From Caldifarciminota bacterium (GTDB lineage: Bacteria; Hydrothermota; Hydrothermia; UBA1063; CAJXJZ01), in NCBI GenBank assembly GCA_027038175.1, contig JALVYB010000027.1, positions 1 to 55,566 on the forward strand: a DNA stretch of 55,566 nt. Direction: 5' to 3'. This document shows, piece after piece, positions 1 through 8,432 of this stretch (position 1 is its first letter; each line of letters begins with the position of its first letter). Both the position numbers and the translations under genes were made by a program. The notes beneath the pieces were generated by a model. It saw only the letters and a program-made list of their open reading frames with translations. It ran no database searches and was not told where the DNA came from.

Positions 1-245
1 GTGCCCTCATATTTTTTCACAGGTTCCTCGAGTTTCTCAAAAAACGTATTAATAAGGCGTAAAACCTCCTCCGGGTCAAGTTGTTCACTTAGAGATGTGA
101 AGCCTGCAATATCTGCAAAAAGGACGGTTACAAGTTTACGCTCCCCCAGGGCTTTTCTGGCTTTCTCACGGTCCAGTTTTGCCCCACAGTATATGCAAAA
201 TATCGCATCATCCGGATTTTCTCTTCCACAGGCAGGGCACTTCAT
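1..245 (-). CDS. Zinc-ribbon / class III adenylate-guanylate cyclase, N-terminal part
   Basis: Reading leftward from the ATG at 243-245, the frame stays open to the window edge, so only about 81 residues are present. The first 25 residues form a CxxC...CxxC zinc ribbon (MKCPACGREN, then FCIYCGAKL). They are followed by LVTVLFADIAGFTSLSEQ, the start of a class III nucleotidyl cyclase domain with the metal-binding Asp in FADIAGFT. Zinc-ribbon cyclases of this type are often very large proteins with AAA/TPR tails, but the rest is outside the window. There is no Shine-Dalgarno, and a TTGACA-17-CATAAT promoter ends 6 bases before the ATG, suggesting a leaderless transcript. Whether it makes cAMP or acts as a sensor cannot be told. 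Confidence 0.85.
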   Translation of the reverse strand, partial: MKCPACGRENPDDAIFCIYCGAKLDREKARKALGERKLVTVLFADIAGFTSLSEQLDPEEVLRLINTFFEKLEEPVKKYEG

Positions 246-251
246 ATTCTA

Positions 252-280
252 ATTATGATATATCATAAGTGGAATGTCAA
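252..280 (-). promoter_or_regulatory. Sigma70-type promoter for the cyclase gene (leaderless)
   Basis: On the minus strand, TTGACA (275-280) and CATAAT (252-257) are separated by 17 bases. The -10 box ends 6 bases before the ATG at 245, so transcription would begin at or next to the start codon. Confidence 0.55.
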
Positions 281-388
281 GGGTGAATCTGAATTGCCCC
301 GTTAATAATAAGTATAGAAAATGTTCGTATTACGAATTTAAATCATAAGTGTTGTAAAAATTGACACTCTAACCTTGAAAACAAACAA

Positions 389-1006
389 TTATATAAACCT
401 TTGAAAAAATCCCGGTAATATCTCATAAAGCAGCCGTTTTAACCTGTATTTTTTCAATAAATCAACATCTCTTCCTATAACTACTATGGTGGAGTTTTTA
501 AATGGAATATGTATGGTTTTGCCAAATGTGGACAATTCTCTTTTATGCCAGTAAGACCTGTGTATTTCAAGCGGGTTGGAAAAACTCGCTCCTTGTTTAT
601 GAAATTTAGAGGGAGTTGCTATAATAACATTTCTGTTTTTCTGTGTGAGGTTCTGTATTAGGCTTATACCATCATTCTTATTTATATGTTCAAGTACATC
701 TATCATTAGCACAACATCATAGGAAGCAGTTTGCTTTTTTGAAAAGTTTACGATATCTTCTATGTAGATGTTGTCATAAATATAGTTATGACAGGGTGTA
801 ATATAATCTTTAAACCCTTCTACCCCATCAATTCGCAACTGAAATTTACCAAAGACTTTTTTGTTCTCACCCCATACCTCAAGGTATTCCCTTGCAAGAA
901 AACCATATTTTCCAAATCCCACACCAAGGTCAAGTATGCTTGATGGTCTGAGCCTCAAGAGTATATCTATGATTATAGGGATTTGCTCAAAATAACTACT
1001 TGGCAT
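389..1006 (-). CDS. Class I SAM-dependent methyltransferase
   Basis: A 205-residue soluble protein with a Rossmann-type methyltransferase core. Motif I is DLGVGFGKYG (about residues 26-35), and the post-motif VVLMIDVLEHINKNDG (about 97-112) is typical of methyltransferase family 11/23 proteins. The substrate cannot be deduced. It is the last gene of a minus-strand operon, starting 8 bases after the stop of a B12-binding radical SAM gene, so the two may act on the same molecule. The ATG at 1006 is the only nearby start; no strong Shine-Dalgarno is seen. Confidence 0.8.
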   Translation of the reverse strand: MPSSYFEQIPIIIDILLRLRPSSILDLGVGFGKYGFLAREYLEVWGENKKVFGKFQLRIDGVEGFKDYITPCHNYIYDNIYIEDIVNFSKKQTASYDVVLMIDVLEHINKNDGISLIQNLTQKNRNVIIATPSKFHKQGASFSNPLEIHRSYWHKRELSTFGKTIHIPFKNSTIVVIGRDVDLLKKYRLKRLLYEILPGFFQRFI

Positions 1007-1014
1007 GGGATAAA

Positions 1015-2319
1015 TTATTCATTAACACTGGCGTTCAGTCTATTCTTCAAATGTTTGAGATATTGGACCGCCTCATATCCCATTGAAATAAGCGGAAAGA
1101 CAGAGCAATTTGTCAAAAGAAGGTCATCTATGTTATATTCTTTGATGGTCCTATCACCAAGAGGTGTTCCGGGGATGGGAGAATATTCACTCAACATTGC
1201 CTTTATTCCAAGAGAGTTCACGTGATAAAGGGCATTCTCCACCTCATCAATACTCATTTCTGGAAGTCCCATAAAAATATATGCCGTAATGTTCTTCCTC
1301 TCAAAACCAGCCTTCAAAAGGTTACCCACAGCCCTATCGAATTCATTTGTGTATACCTTACCTCCAAGTTCTCTCTGTTTGCTTTCGTCACTTGTCTCAA
1401 ATCCAAGATATATGGTTTTAAATCCCGCTCTTTTCATGAGAATGGCAGTATCCATGTCAATGAATCTGGCATGAAGTGCGTTGGGTGTATGAAAATTTGC
1501 TTTTATACCCCTTTCTATTACCTTCTCAAGGAATGGAATAAATGCATCCTTTTTTCTGACAAGTAAGGCATCATCATAAAAGGCTACATTCTTTACTCCT
1601 TTTTCTGTCCACCTCTCAACCTCACGGAGAACTCTTTCAATGTCAAGGATTCTGAATACTGGTTTCAGCAAATAAGAAGCGCAGTAAGGGCATCTAAAGG
1701 GACATCCTTCAGTTAGTCTGATGACGATATAGGGCAAATATCCGTATAGAGACCATGACGGCAATATTGCCATATCGGAACGATATTTTATATCAAATAT
1801 TTCTGAAAGGGGATTAAATGCCTCACCACTTATAACATTATCTGCACCAAGTTCTTTTACGAACTCAGGTAGTAAAGTGGATAACACTCCACCTGTTATA
1901 ATTTTCACCTCGTTTGCAAGTATATTTCTTGTGGCTTCTATAACCTCTTTCACACCCGGATACCAGTAAGTCATTCCTGTGTATATGAGTACAAACTCCG
2001 GCTTGAAACCTTTTATTAGACGTACATAATACTCAAGAGGAATTCCAAATCTCTTAAACTTCCTTCTTACAAAAGAGAGGATCTGAGGTTTCTCAACCTC
2101 AACACCTATGAACTTACCTTTTCCAAACTCATCTTTGAACCTGAAACCATACGAATCCACATAAGGACTGTATCTATCGAGGAAATCGAAAAAAGATACA
2201 TCCACCTTACCGCTTGATTTTAAAAAATTATATACTCTAAGTGCTCCATACGGTTTTAACCAGAAGTCGTATAAAGTAAAATCATATACGGGTGGATTTA
2301 CAACAATTGCTTTAATCAC
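1015..2319 (-). CDS. B12-binding domain radical SAM protein
   Basis: 434 residues. The N-terminal half (about 1-180) has the layout of a cobalamin-binding Rossmann domain (KAIVVNPPVYDF near the start, LIYTGMTYWYPG near 111). The radical SAM [4Fe-4S] motif is CPFRCPYC with Cys206, Cys210 and Cys213, followed by a GFKTIYLGFET strand typical of the radical SAM barrel. Proteins of this architecture methylate or rearrange unreactive carbons, and the substrate is unknown here. The GTG start at 2319 overlaps the end of the YhcC-like gene by 8 bases, indicating translational coupling, and a methyltransferase follows. Confidence 0.85.
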   Translation of the reverse strand: MIKAIVVNPPVYDFTLYDFWLKPYGALRVYNFLKSSGKVDVSFFDFLDRYSPYVDSYGFRFKDEFGKGKFIGVEVEKPQILSFVRRKFKRFGIPLEYYVRLIKGFKPEFVLIYTGMTYWYPGVKEVIEATRNILANEVKIITGGVLSTLLPEFVKELGADNVISGEAFNPLSEIFDIKYRSDMAILPSWSLYGYLPYIVIRLTEGCPFRCPYCASYLLKPVFRILDIERVLREVERWTEKGVKNVAFYDDALLVRKKDAFIPFLEKVIERGIKANFHTPNALHARFIDMDTAILMKRAGFKTIYLGFETSDESKQRELGGKVYTNEFDRAVGNLLKAGFERKNITAYIFMGLPEMSIDEVENALYHVNSLGIKAMLSEYSPIPGTPLGDRTIKEYNIDDLLLTNCSVFPLISMGYEAVQYLKHLKNRLNASVNE

Positions 2320-3232
2320 GATACCTGTAAAATTTACCCTGAAATGTACCCTTTTCCTTCATTATTTTCTCCACGAGGTTAGGTATGATGTGCTTATCAG
2401 AGGTCCACAGCGGAGCCCTCAACCTTCTTTTTGAAGCAAATCCCTGAAGTCTATGTATAACCATATCAGGTCTTATATTCTCAAGAAATCTTACAACAAG
2501 TTGAGCATACTCTTCGGGGTTTTCATAAACCTTTATCTTCCCACGTTCATATAATTTTTCAAGATCAGTGCCTTTTACAACGTATAAATTATGAATTTTT
2601 ATCCCATCAACACCAAGAAGTGAAAGTATTCTTCCTCCATCAATGATTTCTGGTTCAAGCTCGTCAAAAAGGCCAAAAATCATATGTGCTATTACATGTA
2701 ATCCCCTTTTCTTCGCACGTAAGATAGCATCAATTGAGTCTGAAGGCAAGTGAAAGCGTCGTGATTTTCTGAGTACCCTATAATTAAAACTCTGTACTCC
2801 CAGTTCAAGCATGACAAAATACTTCTCCTGTAATTCTGATAGTACGTCCAGCACACTATTACTAACAAGATCAGGTCGGGTTGATATGGATATACCCACT
2901 ATATTTTTACTTGCAGAAAGCCCTTCACCATACAGTTCTTTTAATCTTTCTAATGGCGCGTACGTGTTGCTGTAAGCCTGAAAATATACTATAAACTTCT
3001 CTGCCCCATAAGATTCTCTTAATTTCTCTATACCACTTAAAACCTGTTCTCTTATGGGAATGTGGGGGTTCACGTAAGAGGCTCTTGCTCCTTCTTCATC
3101 ACAGAAAATGCATCCACCCCTTGCAAGAGTTCCATCTCTATTGGGACATGTAAAACCCGCATCTACAGCAACTCTGTATACTTTTGCATTGAACTTCTCC
3201 CTGAAAAAGAGGGAGGCCTTTCTGTACAACAT
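2312..3232 (-). CDS. TIGR01212-family (YhcC-type) radical SAM protein
   Basis: 306 residues, matching the usual length of the YhcC family. The cluster-binding cysteines follow the family's unusual spacing: CPNRDGTLARGGCIFC with Cys29, Cys41 and Cys44. Family motifs YFQAYSNTYAP, ISTRPD and LELGVQSF follow. Family members are conserved in bacteria and look related to the Elp3/MiaB-like radical SAM group, but their reaction is not firmly established. The ATG overlaps the preceding stop codon by one base (TAATG), and the gene is co-transcribed with a second radical SAM gene downstream. Confidence 0.88.
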   Translation of the reverse strand: MLYRKASLFFREKFNAKVYRVAVDAGFTCPNRDGTLARGGCIFCDEEGARASYVNPHIPIREQVLSGIEKLRESYGAEKFIVYFQAYSNTYAPLERLKELYGEGLSASKNIVGISISTRPDLVSNSVLDVLSELQEKYFVMLELGVQSFNYRVLRKSRRFHLPSDSIDAILRAKKRGLHVIAHMIFGLFDELEPEIIDGGRILSLLGVDGIKIHNLYVVKGTDLEKLYERGKIKVYENPEEYAQLVVRFLENIRPDMVIHRLQGFASKRRLRAPLWTSDKHIIPNLVEKIMKEKGTFQGKFYRYRD

Positions 3233-3495
3233 TAAAATTCAAGTTTCTTGAGGGGCTTATCTATATGATGGTAAACTTCTACTTCTATCTCTTCTTCAGA
3301 ATGTGAAAATAGTTTATAAATAGGTGTTCCTGATTTACCAATAATCCATGGAAGAACTTTAATCAGAAATATTAAGGCCAATATACCAACAATCATTATA
3401 AGGAAAAATCCTACAAATGAAACAAGTGAATCTACAATGGCATTCTCATGCCTGGCCTTGACTAACTCCTGCAAGTTCTTTAATACCTCAATCAT
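3232..3495 (-). CDS. Small membrane protein of unknown function
   Basis: 87 residues with a hydrophobic stretch at about residues 23-52 that forms one long or two tight membrane segments. The N-terminus is amphipathic and the charged C-terminal tail contains HSEEEIEVEVYHH. No family is recognised. The start codon overlaps the stop of the secreted-protein gene (ATGA) and the next gene overlaps its stop by one base, so it lies inside a tightly coupled operon. That argues that this short ORF is real. Confidence 0.6.
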   Translation of the reverse strand: MIEVLKNLQELVKARHENAIVDSLVSFVGFFLIMIVGILALIFLIKVLPWIIGKSGTPIYKLFSHSEEEIEVEVYHHIDKPLKKLEF

Positions 3496-4187
3496 TTTTC
3501 CAGCAACTCCAGGGCTTCTGGTAGGTTTATATCAATATTGCCTACCTGGACATCATATTCACCGTTATCCATTATACCAATATAGACCTCTCCACTTTTT
3601 ATTCTGGCATTTCTTTTGAGTTCTCCACTTTTTGCTATCACCACATTAACAGAATCATCTTTGTTCTCGGCTCGCAACAAAAACAGATGGTAATTTGAAG
3701 TCGTAAATAGAGGCGATATTTCAACCGTCTCATCATTCAGACTCATGATATTACATGGCTTAAGATGTGTGGTTGCAGTCGTTGGATAGAATGACATTCC
3801 CTTGCCTTCATAACTGTATGCAAAGTTTTTACAACTATCAGTGCTTATGTGCTGCCATTTAATTTTGTTTTTGTAAACAGCAACAAATACCGGCGAATAT
3901 GTATACATACCATTGAAGTAAGGATTACCCTCAACCTTCAGTTTTTTTCCATCTATCTGAATCGTATAAACCCGCTCCTGGATTTTTCCCCTGCCCAAAC
4001 TCCATTCCTCAAGTAGAGCAATACTGTATTTATCTATCTTCAGGAGATTTACAATCATCTGCATATGTGAGCGACTGCCATTCTCACACATACCATTAAT
4101 TTTTCCAATGTCACCTTTCCCTATGTCTTTTATAACTGCCTTTGATGACCCTCCAAATAACATTGTGAGAACCAGAATATAAATCAA
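3492..4187 (-). CDS. Putative secreted protein of unknown function
   Basis: 231 residues. The start is a TTG at 4187, supported by a GGAGGG Shine-Dalgarno 5-6 bases upstream. The first 15 residues are hydrophobic (MIYILVLTMLFGGSS), consistent with a signal peptide, so the protein is probably periplasmic or surface-exposed. The rest looks beta-rich. No family is recognised. It heads the five-gene operon that carries two radical SAM proteins and a methyltransferase, behind a TTGATA-17-TAAAAT promoter. Confidence 0.6.
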   Translation of the reverse strand: MIYILVLTMLFGGSSKAVIKDIGKGDIGKINGMCENGSRSHMQMIVNLLKIDKYSIALLEEWSLGRGKIQERVYTIQIDGKKLKVEGNPYFNGMYTYSPVFVAVYKNKIKWQHISTDSCKNFAYSYEGKGMSFYPTTATTHLKPCNIMSLNDETVEISPLFTTSNYHLFLLRAENKDDSVNVVIAKSGELKRNARIKSGEVYIGIMDNGEYDVQVGNIDINLPEALELLEK

Positions 4188-4215
4188 TTCTCTCCCTCCA
4201 TTTATTACAAACTAT

Positions 4216-4244
4216 ATTTTACTCCAACTAAAAAGAAATATCAA
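4216..4244 (-). promoter_or_regulatory. Promoter of the 4187-389 operon
   Basis: On the minus strand, TTGATA (4239-4244) and TAAAAT (4216-4221) are separated by 17 bases. This leaves a short leader holding the GGAGGG ribosome site before the TTG start at 4187. Confidence 0.5.
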
Positions 4245-4285
4245 CATGTAGCAAGCAGGTATGAAACACTTCACATTTACACGTT

Positions 4286-5026
4286 CTACTTTTCGGCGGA
4301 TTTTTTGATGGTATTTTCAGATGAGGGCTTACTTGCTGGAACGACTCTAAAATCATCAAAAAACACATAACTATCCGCCTTTGACCATAATCCAATTTTT
4401 CCTGAAATTGGCGTCTTATTTGTGTAGTCTATGTACTTTTTGCCGTTTAAATACCCGAGAACCCTTTTGCCATTTATCACCACTTTTAATGTATGCCATG
4501 TGCGGGAAGGTGTTTTTACCCTTCTTATCCACTGGACAACGCTTCTTTTACCATGCCTCATCCTGAAAAGAACGATGTTATTCTCAAGAGGGTTTGCTCT
4601 TATCACAAGGTAATCTCCATTGGGCTTGATATCAAAGGCAATGCCTGCTGCCCGGTCAATTCTGCCACTTATCGCCTTAAACTTAACGGAAATCGTTCCC
4701 TGAGTGAAGCTATCTATCTCCTTGTAAATACTCAGCGGGAAATACTTATAAGCCTCAAGATTGTCAAGAAACTCGGCATACCGCTCACCATACAGTTTCT
4801 TTGCTTTATCAACAATCCCTTCTGCTAAAAGACCCTGCTCCCATTTTCTTCCATCCACAGCGTAGACAATGTTCTTTCCGTCAACATCCACATGCCACTT
4901 TCCCACAAAAGCGGAAAACTCTCTTGCTGGCGCATTGGGCGTGTCATTCTCAAAAGTAACGAGTTTAATCTCGCCTGAGTAAAGAAGTCCACTCATAACA
5001 ATAAACATCGTTATATACTTATACAT
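4286..5026 (-). CDS. Secreted concanavalin-A-fold (DUF1080/LamG-like) protein
   Basis: About 246 residues beginning with a signal-peptide-like segment (MYKYITMFIVMSGLLYSG). The C-terminal two thirds resemble the jelly-roll domain of the DUF1080/3-keto-disaccharide hydrolase group: strands such as GTISVKFKA and AGIAFDIKPNGDYLVIRAN, then TWHTLKVVINGKRVLGYLNGKK, GKIGLWSKADS and VFFDDFRV. The domain usually binds carbohydrate. A GTG lies 6 bases further upstream, but the ATG at 5026 is placed 5 bases from a GGGGAGG Shine-Dalgarno. It overlaps the end of the ABC permease gene by 8 bases, so it is probably co-expressed with that transporter. Confidence 0.7.
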   Translation of the reverse strand: MYKYITMFIVMSGLLYSGEIKLVTFENDTPNAPAREFSAFVGKWHVDVDGKNIVYAVDGRKWEQGLLAEGIVDKAKKLYGERYAEFLDNLEAYKYFPLSIYKEIDSFTQGTISVKFKAISGRIDRAAGIAFDIKPNGDYLVIRANPLENNIVLFRMRHGKRSVVQWIRRVKTPSRTWHTLKVVINGKRVLGYLNGKKYIDYTNKTPISGKIGLWSKADSYVFFDDFRVVPASKPSSENTIKKSAEK

Positions 5027-6344
5027 ACTCACCTCCCCTTCTTGTGCGGTTTAATAAAATATAAACCAGCATCAAAGTAATCGGTAGTAAAACCACATAT
5101 ACAAACAAAACTCCCAATTTCCATTTCCCCTTTGCAACAAGCGGATAGCCCCTAAAAGACATTTCTTTCTTATCCTCTTTTAATTTTAAACCGCTTAAGT
5201 CCTGAAGCACCATAAATATTTCCTCTTCACTGTTTGAGTAGGTTTTCATGCTCCTGTGGCCCAGTGAATAAACAAAGAAACCGTAATTTTTCTCAAGTTC
5301 TTTGCTCCCGGCATATTCAATTTTAACATCCCTCTTTATGAGCCTGAGCCTCTTTAGAAAATCGTTTTCAAAGTCCTTTGCCCTACTGTCAGTCGGGTCA
5401 AGGTATATTTTGATACGAATCTCAGGGAGCTTTTTCAAAAATGCAGTTTTTGCCGGGGAGAAAGAATTTCTATGGCTCTCTGTAAGGTCAAAATTGTAAT
5501 TAATATGGGCAATAAGAAACATGAACAACAGAAATACAACCAGGGAAACGACAGTGCGTCCTGATTTTCTCCTTATACCAGCATCAAAAAACACGCTGGC
5601 AAGGTAAGTAAATAACAAAGATAAGCCCAGAAAATACAGCACAACTTTTAGAGAAAAAATCCCTTCTTCAAAGAACTTTAGATTCCGTGTAATTGACCAT
5701 GCAGATAGAGGTTCTAAAAAAGCAAGAAGGTGCATATCCTTTCCAAAGTCAATAAACCAGGAGAGTATAATCACAAACAGAGAAAAAATTGCAGCCTGTG
5801 CACTTTCCTCGAATAATGAAGCGGAAAAGAGCGATACAGAAAGCACAAAAAGCCCGTACAAGAAATAACCCATAAGGAGCAACACGCTTTCGCAGTCCGG
5901 AATATGCCCGCCTAAAAACCTCCAGTAAATAAAGGATGGCAGCAAAAGGCTCAATGAAACAAGGAGAAAAAATATACCCGCAATAACTTTTGAAAGGAAT
6001 ACCCTGTAAATGGAGAACGGATACTGCGCTATAAGATAAAAAGTACCGTATTTCTTTTCATCTGTGATAAGTTTTATAAGCACAAATGGGGCAAGAAGGG
6101 AAAAGAGCACAAAAAAACCACCGAAAGTGGGAACAAAAACCCCTGGCACAGGCTCAAAACCTGTTGCATATAACGGGTCACGGAGAGCCGCAAGGCTTGC
6201 CTTTGAATAAAGGTCAACAGCCATATAAAAACTGTATCCAATAAGAAGAGATAACAGCACAAGCAGTATAAACCCTGCCTTTGACCTTAAAATATCCTTT
6301 GTCTCTTTACCAATCAATTTGCCCCTCTTCATTTTTAATTGCAT
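5019..6344 (-). CDS. ABC-2 permease fused to a GldG-like domain
   Basis: 441 residues. Residues about 20-255 form an ABC-2/GldF-type permease with six hydrophobic segments. After an extra membrane segment (about 265-281), residues 284-400 begin with FDLTESHRNSFSPAKTAFLK and continue into IRIKIYLDP. This is the pattern at the start of GldG-type auxiliary domains (DLT...R.TLS..T...L). A last membrane helix (about 411-431) closes the protein. In Bacteroidota, GldF and GldG are separate genes serving an ABC transporter linked to gliding and surface secretion. Here both parts are in one shortened chain. It overlaps the ATPase gene by up to 38 bases; an internal ATG at 6332 is an alternative start. 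Confidence 0.75.
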   Translation of the reverse strand: MQLKMKRGKLIGKETKDILRSKAGFILLVLLSLLIGYSFYMAVDLYSKASLAALRDPLYATGFEPVPGVFVPTFGGFFVLFSLLAPFVLIKLITDEKKYGTFYLIAQYPFSIYRVFLSKVIAGIFFLLVSLSLLLPSFIYWRFLGGHIPDCESVLLLMGYFLYGLFVLSVSLFSASLFEESAQAAIFSLFVIILSWFIDFGKDMHLLAFLEPLSAWSITRNLKFFEEGIFSLKVVLYFLGLSLLFTYLASVFFDAGIRRKSGRTVVSLVVFLLFMFLIAHINYNFDLTESHRNSFSPAKTAFLKKLPEIRIKIYLDPTDSRAKDFENDFLKRLRLIKRDVKIEYAGSKELEKNYGFFVYSLGHRSMKTYSNSEEEIFMVLQDLSGLKLKEDKKEMSFRGYPLVAKGKWKLGVLFVYVVLLPITLMLVYILLNRTRRGGEYV

Positions 6345-7032
6345 TCACAAAAATATCCTCAATACCACCTTTATTTGGGCTGTATCTTTCTTTAAGTTCT
6401 CTTAAAGTTCCTTCTGCTACAATTCTGCCCGAGGAAAGCAGGATGTATCTGTCGCAGATTTTTTCAGCATAGTTTAACTGATGAATGGAGAGCACAAACG
6501 CCCTGTTCTTTGCCTCATCCTTCAAGAGACTCTCAATCTCCATCATTTTTAAGGGGTCAAACCCTTCAAAAGGCTCGTCAAGAACCGATATAGCCCTGCG
6601 GGGTGCAAGGGCAATGTACAGTTTAAGTCGCTGATGCCATCCTTTTGAGAGTTCCTTCATTCTCTTTGAATAGATTTTGTTAAGTTTAAGAAATTCCAGA
6701 ATGCTTTTATTCCTGTAACCTGTGACATCGTGGAAAAAACTCAGGAACTCAAAGACGTAATAATCAGGATAAAGGGTCATTTTTTCAGGCATAAAGGATA
6801 CAAATTCCTTTGCATCCTTAAAACTCTCTATCCTCCTGCCTTTTATAAACACCACTCCTGAGTCTGGAAACTCAAAACCCGTGATGATTTTCAAGAAAGT
6901 AGACTTACCCGCACCATTGGGTCCTATGATGCAGGTTATACAATTATCTGGAATTTGCGTGGATACCCCGTAAAGAGCCTTAATTCCGTTGTATGACTTT
7001 ATAATATCCTTTATCTCGATAATGTATTCCAA
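6307..7032 (-). CDS. ABC transporter ATP-binding protein (GldA/CcmA-like)
   Basis: 241 residues containing a full nucleotide-binding domain: Walker A GPNGAGKST (37-45), signature LSKGW (128-132), Walker B AISVLDEP (147-154) and a switch His in LSIHQ. Instead of the classical Q-loop Gln it reads FMPEKMTLYP, a variant known in the CcmA/NosF/Gld branch. The start is a TTG at 7032, chosen because a GAGGG Shine-Dalgarno lies 5 bases upstream. It powers the downstream permease/GldG-like fusion. The substrate is unknown. Confidence 0.88.
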   Translation of the reverse strand: MEYIIEIKDIIKSYNGIKALYGVSTQIPDNCITCIIGPNGAGKSTFLKIITGFEFPDSGVVFIKGRRIESFKDAKEFVSFMPEKMTLYPDYYVFEFLSFFHDVTGYRNKSILEFLKLNKIYSKRMKELSKGWHQRLKLYIALAPRRAISVLDEPFEGFDPLKMMEIESLLKDEAKNRAFVLSIHQLNYAEKICDRYILLSSGRIVAEGTLRELKERYSPNKGGIEDIFVNAIKNEEGQIDW

Positions 7033-7121
7033 ATATTCCCTCTCTTCAGTTTGTAAAAATAGTATAAAGCCCGTATGCTGGGTTAGAAAGGGTTAGTAAA
7101 TACTTATAATTTTGATTAAAC

Positions 7122-8393
7122 CTATTCTTCTATCCTGAATATATAAGTACTGTCTGCAAGAAAATCTGGAATTTCCACATATAAATATTTACCGTGTAAA
7201 TAAGTGCCCACTCCATCGCGGTCATTGGGTATATTCGTCGGAAACTGATATTGCCCTACTATATTGTGTAATGTGTCTATTACGAATATCTTTACCGTAT
7301 CACCCTTTAATGTATCTCGCATGCCTATGTATAACCTGCCTTCTTTATCACAACTTGCTCCCCCTATGTCATATCCGGGATATTCTGCACGGGTTAATAA
7401 TTTGTATGGCTCTAATCTGTATAAAAACATGGCTGATACTGCGTACTTAGTTACTGGTCCCCACAAAAGAGCATAATCTTTCCCGCAGAAATCAAGGGAA
7501 ATGCCTTTCGATTTCCATGTATAGTGTACTTGGGACATACTGTCTGGTATAATCTCTCTTATGAGTTCTCCCGTCGATAGTTTAAAAAGATATACAGAAT
7601 CAAAATTACCTACCTGGAAATATACACCATCTCTGGATATTTCAGCAAAATTTAAGTTGGACCCTACTAAATATTTTGTATATAAAAGCTGAACTTCTGG
7701 ATAAATCCTGCTTACAAAAACACTATCTCCCCTCACTGCCACAAAATAATCGCCTTCCTTCGATACACTACCAAACAGATATGGATATTCATATCTCTCA
7801 TATACCCTCCTATTTATTAAATCTACATATGTCTCAACTGTAAAATAGTCACTATCCTCCTCATTTATATTCCATCCCTCATATAAGAACTCTACTTCAG
7901 CAAAATCCGTATCCTCTATCTCATGTACGTCGTATATTCCTATACAATGCCCATCTATTATGGTATCTAACCTCGTGGTGTCTTCCCAGTCCTCTCCACT
8001 CGGATATATATACCCTATCCTTGTTCCCATACTACTTATTATGTCTGTAAAATCCTCCTCCTTATATATCTCTCCATGTCCGTTCATAAAATATAATTTT
8101 TCTTTATCATTTACACTGTCTTCTACGAATATTACAAATATTAAGTTGTTATTGTATATCTTGTATTGGATACCGGACACTGGATAGCCGTTAACACTTG
8201 TACCTCCTATCTTCATGTACCATACCCTCTTTCCATCATGAAATATACCATAATCGTTGTTGCCATAACTTATGGCATACCACATAATACTATCATCGGT
8301 GGTGTCTATCTCTGCCCACATCAGTGTGTGCTTTACTGCTCCTATTTTATGCAAGGTTAATGTGAATATTAGACTTGTTATTAATGTAACCAT
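7122..8393 (-). CDS. Secreted repeat-type protein, tandem copy 2
   Basis: 423 residues with a short signal-like N-terminus (MVTLITSLIFTLTLHKIGAV). The body has a beta-propeller-like pattern of short strands with many Asp/Tyr residues and no catalytic motif. It is a paralogue of the gene just upstream: the first 55 residues are nearly the same, the central part around GEDWEDTT and DTIIDGHCIG is shared, and the C-terminal thirds have diverged. A GGAGG lies 5 bases before the ATG. It is separated from its paralogue by only 39 bases and is probably co-transcribed. Function unknown; surface or periplasmic location is inferred from the N-terminus. Confidence 0.65.
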   Translation of the reverse strand: MVTLITSLIFTLTLHKIGAVKHTLMWAEIDTTDDSIMWYAISYGNNDYGIFHDGKRVWYMKIGGTSVNGYPVSGIQYKIYNNNLIFVIFVEDSVNDKEKLYFMNGHGEIYKEEDFTDIISSMGTRIGYIYPSGEDWEDTTRLDTIIDGHCIGIYDVHEIEDTDFAEVEFLYEGWNINEEDSDYFTVETYVDLINRRVYERYEYPYLFGSVSKEGDYFVAVRGDSVFVSRIYPEVQLLYTKYLVGSNLNFAEISRDGVYFQVGNFDSVYLFKLSTGELIREIIPDSMSQVHYTWKSKGISLDFCGKDYALLWGPVTKYAVSAMFLYRLEPYKLLTRAEYPGYDIGGASCDKEGRLYIGMRDTLKGDTVKIFVIDTLHNIVGQYQFPTNIPNDRDGVGTYLHGKYLYVEIPDFLADSTYIFRIEE

Positions 8394-8403
8394 AAAAACC
8401 TCC
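8335..8403. repeat. Direct repeat at the 5' ends of the duplicated genes (copy A; copy B at 9637-9705)
   Basis: The 69 bases at 8335-8403 match 9637-9705 at 67 of 69 positions (differences at 8358/9660 and 8375/9677), an offset of 1302 bases. The repeat covers the ribosome-binding site, the start codon and the signal-peptide codons of the two paralogues. It marks a tandem duplication of about 1.3 kb, or recent gene conversion at this end. Confidence 0.9.
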
Positions 8404-8432
8404 TATATTGCTCTCTTTTAACTTACACTACC

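Noticed and set aside
1-252. Plus-strand ORF at the left edge
   Set aside because: It is the shadow of the minus-strand cyclase gene, whose translation gives a clear zinc ribbon and cyclase motif.
324-336. Palindrome TTCGTA-T-TACGAA upstream of the cyclase gene
   Set aside because: Short, AT-rich, without a T-run, and located beyond the cyclase promoter. Could be chance.
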